A stretch of DNA of 12,362 bases from CAYRFU01 sp964423525 (GTDB taxonomy: Bacteria > Vulcanimicrobiota > Xenobia > Xenobiales > JADMJV01), in assembly GCA_964423525.1 (NCBI GenBank), contig CAYRFU010000221.1, positions 1 to 12,362 on the forward strand, given 5' to 3'. A program made the position numbers and the translations under genes. Every line of letters starts with the position of its first letter. Position 1 is the first letter of the stretch. The notes under the pieces were generated by a model. That model had not been told where the DNA came from and made no database searches. It worked only from the letters and a program-made list of their open reading frames with translations. Of this stretch, positions 1 through 5,024 are shown one piece after another.

Positions 1-57
1 TCAACCAAAGGAAAGAAAGCAGTGACGGTCGTCGCTGATTGTCAACACGCCCTAAAG

Positions 58-537
58 CTAGGCCGCCAGGACCTGCGCGGTCAAGTCCTCTTTTTCGGCC
101 CGAGTCACCCAGCTCAGCTCCTCCACGAGGACTGTCACAGCTCGGTCAAGCAGGCCTTGCTCGCGAGGAGTTAGGGGCTTGTGCTCTGACAGTTGGCGTA
201 GGCCAGCGATCAGGTCGCACTGGTAAAAAATATTACCGCTTTTCAAAAGTTCTTCGCAGGTTCGACGGCGTTGATTGGCGTTACTCGACCATTCGAGTTC
301 CGCTTCTTTCAGGCGCTGGAAAACTGCCGGGACTTCCTGACTTTCGATGAGAGGACGAACCGGTGAACGGTCGAGCTTATTCGAATTAAGCTTCAGTTCG
401 AACGCGGAGCCGTCCTCGTCGACGAACTCCAGGCTACAGAGCTTCACCGATTGGCCTAGAATCTGCTGCTCTTCGATGCGGCGCACCTGGCCGATGCCGA
501 AGGTCGAGTGGACCACGAGTTGATCCTTCTGGAGCAT
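58..537 (-). CDS. CarD/CdnL-family RNA polymerase-binding transcription regulator
   Basis: Predicted 159-residue cytoplasmic protein. Residues about 5-70 match the CarD_CdnL_TRCF RNA-polymerase-interacting domain: a DQLVVHSTFGIGQV start resembling the family GDxVVYPxxGvGxV pattern, then an IEEQQILGQ segment and a LEFVDEDGSAFELKL strand. Residues about 85-155 form the usual helical C-terminal part, with an LLKSGNIF segment, a PLTPREQGLLDRA segment and a final ELS. Family members bind the RNA polymerase beta subunit and stabilise open promoter complexes. The ATG at 537 is chosen over the in-frame GTG at 543 because an AGGAGGT Shine-Dalgarno sequence lies exactly six bases upstream of it. Length fits the family. 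It lies 65 bp downstream of the PilX-like gene on the same strand and so may be co-transcribed with the pseudopilins, though the strong ribosome site suggests independent translation. Function in this organism is inferred from the family. Confidence 0.88.
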   Translation of the reverse strand: MLQKDQLVVHSTFGIGQVRRIEEQQILGQSVKLCSLEFVDEDGSAFELKLNSNKLDRSPVRPLIESQEVPAVFQRLKEAELEWSSNANQRRRTCEELLKSGNIFYQCDLIAGLRQLSEHKPLTPREQGLLDRAVTVLVEELSWVTRAEKEDLTAQVLAA

Positions 538-543
538 ACACAC

Positions 544-550
544 ACCTCCT
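544..550 (-). promoter_or_regulatory. Strong Shine-Dalgarno site of the CarD-family gene
   Basis: The minus strand reads AGGAGGT, then six bases, then ATG at 537. This near-perfect anti-16S match decides the start codon, because the alternative GTG at 543 would leave no spacer. It is much the strongest ribosome binding site seen in the window, consistent with a highly translated global regulator. Confidence 0.8.
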
Positions 551-602
551 CAGGTTGTCTCACCAGATTACGAAATCGGCCTCAAAAGTTCCTGAAATCC
601 CG

Positions 603-1076
603 TCAAAGAGCTCCTTTGTCGACGACGGTAAGCCATCGGAAATAGGTGGCACTGGTTGGTCTCAAATCGAAGAGACCGACCAATTTTCTCCGCCCCTGGG
701 GCTTTTCCAAGGAGCCCAGAATGCCGGTCGACTCGACTACCAGTAAGTTGACCGGGTCATCAGCGGTGTCTTGGCGAATAGTGACACAGTAGTAACCGAC
801 CACTTCTCCTTCAGGGTCGGTGACCGCTTCCACCACTTCGTATTCGGGCTGGTCCTCGGCAGCCTTTGGGGGGAAGTTGTAATCATAGAGGAACTTCAGA
901 CGGGCGTCCTCGAGCCCGGCCCAAGCCAGGGCTCTGGCCTGAACAGCCTGGGCGTTAGCTTTAGCGGCACTGTAATCACTAGCTCGAGAGGCTAGGAAGA
1001 TGGCCCCCAAGACCAGCAAAAGGGCGCAGACCAAGAGAGTCAACACCAATAAACTGGCCCGTTGCGAAGTCTTCAA
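603..1076 (-). CDS. PilX/GspK-like minor pseudopilin or pilus assembly protein
   Basis: Predicted 157-residue protein with an N-terminal hydrophobic helix (residues about 8-30, a SLLVLTLLVCALLLVLGAIF run) after a short basic leader MKTSQRA. After it comes an Ala-rich amphipathic stretch (SAAKANAQAVQARALAWAGLEDA), the PilX/GspK pattern in which the helix is followed by an A-x-x-A-G-L-E-x-A segment. It lacks the canonical G-1 (Ala instead) and has no Glu at +5, which also occurs in GspK/PilX-type proteins, so prepilin peptidase processing is uncertain. The likely start is a TTG at 1076 whose last bases overlap the TGA of the preceding gene (TTGA); a GAGGT lies nine bases upstream, indicating translational coupling. 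It follows the GspJ/PilW-like gene and precedes the CarD gene. Family assignment rests on the N-terminus and gene order; the globular part was not recognised. Confidence 0.75.
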   Translation of the reverse strand: MKTSQRASLLVLTLLVCALLLVLGAIFLASRASDYSAAKANAQAVQARALAWAGLEDARLKFLYDYNFPPKAAEDQPEYEVVEAVTDPEGEVVGYYCVTIRQDTADDPVNLLVVESTGILGSLEKPQGRRKLVGLFDLRPTSATYFRWLTVVDKGAL

Positions 1077-1606
1077 GGTAGGAAGACCTCGATTGTGACA
1101 GGCACGAATTCTTGAAGGTTGAGCGATATCAAGAGATTTTCGTTGGCCAGCCGGGCGGCGGAAAACCCCAAACAGTTCTGTTTCAGGAACGACCGTGTAG
1201 GCCCTCCGGTGACCTGTCGCTGGAGCGACCCGCCTTGGAGTTCATAGCTCACTTCGTCAAACTCGATAGAGGAGCGGTCCCAGGTGGGTGGCACAGGCTG
1301 GGGGGGGAGCCGATAGCTGGCTCGCAGACGACGAAAGCTCAGCCTTGGGCCGGTCGCTCCCGGCGAGGGAACGAGTATCTCTAAGGCTCCGGTGAGTTCA
1401 CCTCGGATCTGCTCGAGGACCTGCTGGGCCTCGCTTCTGGTTTCTTCGCGTTCTTGGAGTCGGCTAGACTGACCAACCATCTGGAAGATGCCAGGAATGA
1501 TGCTCAACACCAATCCGAACAGAAAAAGGGAGATGAGAGCCTCTGCTAAAGTCACTCCAAAGTTTTGCCAGCGAGGTCCCACACTTCCCTGGTTTCTCCG
1601 GGCCAC
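1073..1606 (-). CDS. GspJ/PilW-like pseudopilin (prepilin-type N-terminal methylation domain)
   Basis: The class III signal is clear: a basic leader ending in NFG, then VTLAEALISLFLFGLVL with Glu at +5, the motif cut and methylated by prepilin peptidase. With the GTG at 1606 as start, the leader is 17 residues and the protein 177. An AAGGT lies seven bases upstream of that GTG. The reading frame is open further, to GTG 1684, and GTG at 1621 or 1579 is also possible. After the helix an amphipathic segment (SRLQEREETRSEAQQVLEQIRGEL) and a beta-rich region with a SIEFDEVSYELQGGSLQRQV strand pair resemble the GspJ/PilW fold. These proteins sit in the pseudopilus/pilus tip complex in the inner membrane and periplasm. 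Coupled to the PilX/GspK-like gene downstream; head-to-head with the GspI-like gene, about 56 bp start to start. Confidence 0.82.
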   Translation of the reverse strand: MARRNQGSVGPRWQNFGVTLAEALISLFLFGLVLSIIPGIFQMVGQSSRLQEREETRSEAQQVLEQIRGELTGALEILVPSPGATGPRLSFRRLRASYRLPPQPVPPTWDRSSIEFDEVSYELQGGSLQRQVTGGPTRSFLKQNCLGFSAARLANENLLISLNLQEFVPVTIEVFLP

Positions 1607-1662
1607 CACGCGGACCTTCACCGTGAGAGGTTTGTACCCCCTCAGCCCGGAAGAGTTGGACG

Positions 1663-2442
1663 ATGGAGCGAAAAGGTTTCTCACTGGCAGAGACGGTCGT
1701 CAGCATCTTTTTGCTGACGGCCTGTGTGCTCCTCATCCTCAATCTTTTCGACCGAAGTTTGAGTCACTTGAAACGGTCTCGCCAGTTGAGTCAAGCAGCT
1801 AGCCTGGCCGAGGACACTTTGGCCCGTGTGCGGGCCTGGGCTCGGGACCCCGACCATTTTGCCAGCGACTGGGCGGGCGTGACAGGAACTAGCCAGCGAG
1901 ACGGTTTTCAGATCACGGTAGAACGAATGTTTCCAAGCCAGGATGTCCTGACTCCCAACCTACCGACTGAAGAGCAGTACGCTCCATCAGAGCGTCGGCT
2001 TTTGCCTGCAACGCGCGTGGTCGTCCGGTGCACGGTCAGTTGGGGCCAGGAGCAACTCCAGGTGACGAGCTCTCTCTGCGCTCCACCTCGACCGGTTGAC
2101 CCCTCCAGTGCTGTCGTCGTTCGTCGGGTGGGAGGCGCGACCGACCCGGTGCCGCCGGAGGCTCCGGTAGAGTTTGAGGCGACTTTTTTGGATGCCAATG
2201 GCCGACCGATTCCGGGTGTCACGTTCGCCTGGATCGTGGCACCTCGAGACGGCAACGCCACCATCGACCGCTCGGCCAGCCATCGGGGTGGTTACCGTGT
2301 GGTGATACGAAATCGCCACGGCTACAATCCCTTCACCGACTCCTGGTCGGTTCGACCTGGACAGGTCTCGGTCAAAGCTGAAGCCCGCTTCAACGGAGTC
2401 AAAGCGGTGGGTGAATCGGAGTTGATTAGGCTAGGTGGTTAA
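1663..2442 (+). CDS. PilV/GspI-like pseudopilin with C-terminal Ig-like (Big-type) domain
   Basis: Predicted 259 residues. MERKG then FSLAETVVSIFLL is a textbook class III prepilin signal (cleavage after Gly5, Glu at +5). The helix and following AxxLAEDTLARVR segment match the PilV/GspI pattern of minor pseudopilins. Residues about 10-140 are the pilin-like part. Residues about 150-259 look like an added bacterial Ig-like domain: APVEFEATFLDANGRPIPGVTFAW followed by alternating strands ending in GQVSVKAEARFNG, as in Big-1/invasin modules. GspI proteins are normally around 120-140 residues, so this one is roughly doubled by the extra domain. Start is the ATG preceded by GGAAGAG seven bases upstream. 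The last 8 bp overlap the next gene. The role as tip component of a type IV filament is a family inference; the Ig domain suggests surface display or partner binding. Confidence 0.82.
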   Translation: MERKGFSLAETVVSIFLLTACVLLILNLFDRSLSHLKRSRQLSQAASLAEDTLARVRAWARDPDHFASDWAGVTGTSQRDGFQITVERMFPSQDVLTPNLPTEEQYAPSERRLLPATRVVVRCTVSWGQEQLQVTSSLCAPPRPVDPSSAVVVRRVGGATDPVPPEAPVEFEATFLDANGRPIPGVTFAWIVAPRDGNATIDRSASHRGGYRVVIRNRHGYNPFTDSWSVRPGQVSVKAEARFNGVKAVGESELIRLGG

Positions 2443-4441
2443 AGAGACTCACAAAATTAAGCGGCTTGGCCTGTCCTTGGCGGAAGTCCTGATCGTTATC
2501 GGGCTACTGTCTTTGAGCTTCGGTTTATGGACCCTCAGCGAGGGTGCTCAAGACGAAGGAGCAGAGCTTGTAGCGACTCTGTTAGCGGGAGAGCTTCGGG
2601 CGGCTCGCAAAACGGCCCAAGCCCAAGGGTTTCCCGTGGCTGTGGCTTTCCCCACCGCCAGCGGGTCCAGGGGCCATAGTCAGAGCCTGGTCAGACTCGA
2701 GGGCCACCACCGCCCCAGAATGGTCAGGGTGGTCGATACCTCTGCCCGGGCGCCCGGGAGCCAGATTTTTTTCGGTCTGGTGCAGCCCGGGAATCTAGAG
2801 GCCGATCCAGACCGCAGCGACCTTAACGGGACCGAGTTTTCCCTGGCTACCTGGGAACCGCCCGATGGTCTTGAAGTTCTGGTCTTTCTCCCCTCTGGCA
2901 CCTTGGTCAGCAGTAGTCCCTTCCGTGACGGGCAACGGGAAATCGTGTGCGCGGACGGCGTGGAATACAGCGGCCGACAGGTCGCTGGAGTGGATACCTT
3001 TGTGCTGACGACGGCGGCCAATCCTTTTACCGTGACGATAACGCAAGCTGGTGAGATAGGGTTGAGGAAAGGCTTGCCAGAGGGTGCTTCGGTGACTCTC
3101 CAAGAGCCCTTTCCACCGAGTTTGGGAGCGCCCGTCGCGCCTGCTTTGCTCACGACCGCCAATCAGGCCCCTGCGGCCACCTCTTCTTTCCACCCGGCAC
3201 CGGTCGCCTCCACCCTCCCGGCCGGTGCTTCCGGCACGGTCAAACTCGGGGGGTTCGTCAGTTTAAGGCTCGAAGCGACTGACGCTGACGGCGATCAGCT
3301 CTTGGCTCACTGGAGCTGCCCTGAGGGCGGCGCTTTCAATTTTGAGGAGCCGGTGCCTATGGAGTGGCACCCCCAAGAGGCTGTCTGGCGCTCTCTTCAT
3401 CAATGGTATCCTCCTCCTGATGCCGAGGCGGGGGATCTCTTTACCCTGGAGTATGAGGTCTTCGATGGGCGTGGCGGCCAGACGACCGGACGGGTTGGCC
3501 TCACCGGGGTCGTGCAGGTTCTCCCTGAAGGACGGATTCTTTTCCAGGGAAGGCTCAATGGCAACGCTGAGATCTGCGTCATCAACGCCGACGGAAGCGA
3601 CTTGACGAATTTGACCCAGCATCCAGCTGGAGACCGCGAACCCATCTGGTCGCCTGACGGTTCTCAGATCGCCTTTTGGTCTGACCGCGCCGGTAATCCC
3701 CGACTTTATCTCATGAAGGGTGACGGCACCCATTTGGAGGAACTGCTTGACCCTCAGGCCTTTGGGATCACACATGTCGTCGAGGCCCCGAGCTTTGACC
3801 CCAGCGGAACGTTACTAACGTTTTTGGGCCGTCAGGGTGGTCACTGGGAAGTTTTCGTCTTGAGCTTAGACGGGAGTGACCCGGGCATCGGGATCTTGCC
3901 GACTGACGGGGTTTTGTCAAGCCACAACGGCAAAGAGCTTCGACAGTTGGGCCAGAGCGGAATCGAAGGGGGTTGGACGACAATCCAACTGACGGACCCC
4001 AGCTGGCATCCGTCGGGGGACTGGTTGGTCGCGGCTGGCGGGCCGACGGTCCCAACCAGTTCGGGACACAGCCCAACGCAGCTATTCGTTTTTGAGGTGG
4101 CTACCAACAACTGGACCAAAATCTATGAAAGTCCAGGGGGCTTTGTTCTGTGGCCTCAGTTCCACCCTATTGACCGTGACACCCTTTATTTTCGGAGTTC
4201 TAGCGAAACCCGTAACTACGCTAAAGCTATAGTGGACTTTACGGGGGCGACTCCTACTCTGGGCCCGACCACAGCTGTTTCTGCAGCCGGTTCCAACTTT
4301 TCCCCGGATGGCCAATTCTGCGTCAATGAACCCTGGACCGACCTGGTCATCTCAAAGCCCGACGGGAGCGGAAAACAGACTCTGGTGACGGCACCCATTC
4401 CCAACGGTGAGGGAGGCGCGTCGTGGGCTTACACCTATTAG
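2435..4441 (+). CDS. GspH/FimT-like pseudopilin fused to Ig/cadherin-like and TolB-type beta-propeller domains
   Basis: Predicted 668 residues from a GTG start that overlaps the previous gene by 8 bp, so the two are probably translationally coupled. The leader MVKETHKIKRLG is followed by LSLAEVLIVIGLL, a prepilin cleavage/methylation motif with Glu at +5. Residues about 43-75 (LVATLLAGELRAARKTAQAQ then PVAVAF) match the GspH/FimT pattern. Residues about 265-362 form a PKD/cadherin-like module (LEATDADGDQL and YEVFDGRGG). Residues about 366-668 form a TolB-like propeller with blade signatures WSPDG (405), FDPSG (454), WHPSG (524), FHPID (576) and FSPDG (622); the first blade reads AEICVINADGSDLTNLT, the classic PD40 pattern. 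TolB propellers normally bind proteins in the periplasm. GspH proteins are usually under 200 residues, so this is a large fusion. Mature location should be the filament tip or inner membrane facing out; ligand unknown. Confidence 0.85.
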   Translation: MVKETHKIKRLGLSLAEVLIVIGLLSLSFGLWTLSEGAQDEGAELVATLLAGELRAARKTAQAQGFPVAVAFPTASGSRGHSQSLVRLEGHHRPRMVRVVDTSARAPGSQIFFGLVQPGNLEADPDRSDLNGTEFSLATWEPPDGLEVLVFLPSGTLVSSSPFRDGQREIVCADGVEYSGRQVAGVDTFVLTTAANPFTVTITQAGEIGLRKGLPEGASVTLQEPFPPSLGAPVAPALLTTANQAPAATSSFHPAPVASTLPAGASGTVKLGGFVSLRLEATDADGDQLLAHWSCPEGGAFNFEEPVPMEWHPQEAVWRSLHQWYPPPDAEAGDLFTLEYEVFDGRGGQTTGRVGLTGVVQVLPEGRILFQGRLNGNAEICVINADGSDLTNLTQHPAGDREPIWSPDGSQIAFWSDRAGNPRLYLMKGDGTHLEELLDPQAFGITHVVEAPSFDPSGTLLTFLGRQGGHWEVFVLSLDGSDPGIGILPTDGVLSSHNGKELRQLGQSGIEGGWTTIQLTDPSWHPSGDWLVAAGGPTVPTSSGHSPTQLFVFEVATNNWTKIYESPGGFVLWPQFHPIDRDTLYFRSSSETRNYAKAIVDFTGATPTLGPTTAVSAAGSNFSPDGQFCVNEPWTDLVISKPDGSGKQTLVTAPIPNGEGGASWAYTY

Positions 4442-4742
4442 CTGCTTCAGGCCGCTTTTTGCTTTCGCACCACCAGGGCCGGTGCCGCGGCTCAAGTGTC
4501 TGGAGGGCCACTCCCCGATTCTCGCTGAACGCCACCATGTCCCGGTAGCCTTCCACCAGCCTCTCCATCCTGCTGGCACCCTTTCGCTCAAGGTCGGTGA
4601 TCGTTTGGTCGGTCTTGGGTAAGCCAGGTTTGGGATGGTCGTTAAAGCTGCCGAGGACCAATTTTCCGATGCTTCGCCCCGCCACCAGAGCGATGACTCC
4701 CCCTATCGCGAGTCCGGTGGCTGAGGCGGCTGTGGCTGCCAT
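4347..4742 (-). CDS. Hypothetical small protein with an N-terminal membrane segment
   Basis: Predicted 131 residues; not recognised. The N-terminus (ATGLAIGGVIALVAGRSIGKLVLG, about residues 8-31) is a Gly/Ala-rich hydrophobic segment of the glycine-zipper type. It is followed by a polar, probably helical stretch (ITDLERKGASRMERLVEGYRDMVAF) and a basic C-terminal tail. The last 95 bp overlap the 3' end of the convergent propeller gene, and the tail there (rich in Arg, Pro and Trp) reads less like protein, so the functional part may be only the first 75-100 residues. The ATG at 4742 has no clear Shine-Dalgarno sequence. The first half has plausible composition and codon use. It could be an anchored accessory to the neighbouring large glycine-zipper protein, but that is speculation from proximity. 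Confidence 0.45.
   Translation of the reverse strand: MAATAASATGLAIGGVIALVAGRSIGKLVLGSFNDHPKPGLPKTDQTITDLERKGASRMERLVEGYRDMVAFSENRGVALQTLEPRHRPWWCESKKRPEAANRCKPTTRLPHRWEWVPSPESVFRSRRALR
4440..4460 (+). terminator. Possible weak intrinsic terminator after the pseudopilin-propeller gene
   Basis: Starting within the TAG stop, AGC-T-GCT / TCA loop / GGC-C-GCT forms a short stem with one internal mismatch and one G-T pair, followed directly by a run of five T. The stem is short, so termination strength is doubtful. It is the only hairpin-plus-T-run noticed in the window. Confidence 0.33.
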
Positions 4743-4775
4743 GGTTACGGCGTTGGATTAGATGAGTTTGGCGCC

Positions 4776-4788
4776 GCGCCTCAGGCGC
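4776..4788. repeat. Short perfect hairpin between two small divergent genes
   Basis: GCGCC, loop TCA, GGCGC. A second GCGCC at 4771-4775 could pair alternatively with the same 3' arm. There is no T-run on either side, so it is not an obvious terminator. It lies between the putative starts at 4742 (minus) and 4809 (plus) and could fold in the leader of either transcript. Function unknown; it may be chance in GC-rich DNA. Confidence 0.3.
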
Positions 4789-4808
4789 TGACATCAGGAG
4801 CGTGCTCA

Positions 4809-5024
4809 GTGCAAACGGCCCAGGGGCTCCAGCTCGCATTCTCTCTCCTACGGAACCCCTGGAACGCTCAGCGCGCCAAGACGGTGACGGACGCCACCCA
4901 ACGTCTTGCGCGCCTTCTGGAGAACGTCCTTGAGAAACCTGAGCCGCCGACCGACTGGACTCCTCCCGAGCCGGGTTGGAGTCTCGAGACTCTACTCACC
5001 AGCGACGAACTGGGCTTGCCTTAG
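4809..5024 (+). CDS. Hypothetical 71-residue protein
   Basis: Not recognised. The GTG start is supported by an AGGAG at 4796-4800, eight bases upstream. The first half is predicted helical and amphipathic (AQGLQLAFSLLRNPWNAQRAKTVTDATQRLARLLENVLEK split by a Pro-Trp), and the second half is Pro- and Trp-rich (PPTDWTPPEPGW) ending in an acidic LETLLTSDELGLP. No signal peptide or membrane segment is seen. Its TAG stop shares three bases with the TAA stop of the convergent large repeat-protein gene, a TTAG overlap at 5021-5024. The ribosome site, GC-ending codons and exact abutment with the neighbour favour a real gene. A role in regulation or assembly of the neighbour cannot be judged. Confidence 0.5.
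   Translation: MQTAQGLQLAFSLLRNPWNAQRAKTVTDATQRLARLLENVLEKPEPPTDWTPPEPGWSLETLLTSDELGLP

Noticed and set aside
40..45. Perfect TTGACA on the minus strand downstream of the CarD-family gene
   Set aside because: At 16-18 bp spacing the sequence (CTGCTT/TGCTTT) has no resemblance to a -10 box, and no gene is visible in the remaining bases, so a promoter is not supported.
1607..1684. N-terminal extension of the GspJ/PilW-like gene to GTG 1684
   Set aside because: It would give a prepilin leader of more than 40 residues and overlap the start of the divergent GspI-like gene; starts at 1621, 1606 or 1579 give normal leader lengths.
2680..3162. Long minus-strand open frames opposite the pseudopilin-propeller gene
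   Set aside because: They are shadows of a gene with clear prepilin and propeller motifs, have Arg/Ser/Pro-rich composition, and show no domain of their own.
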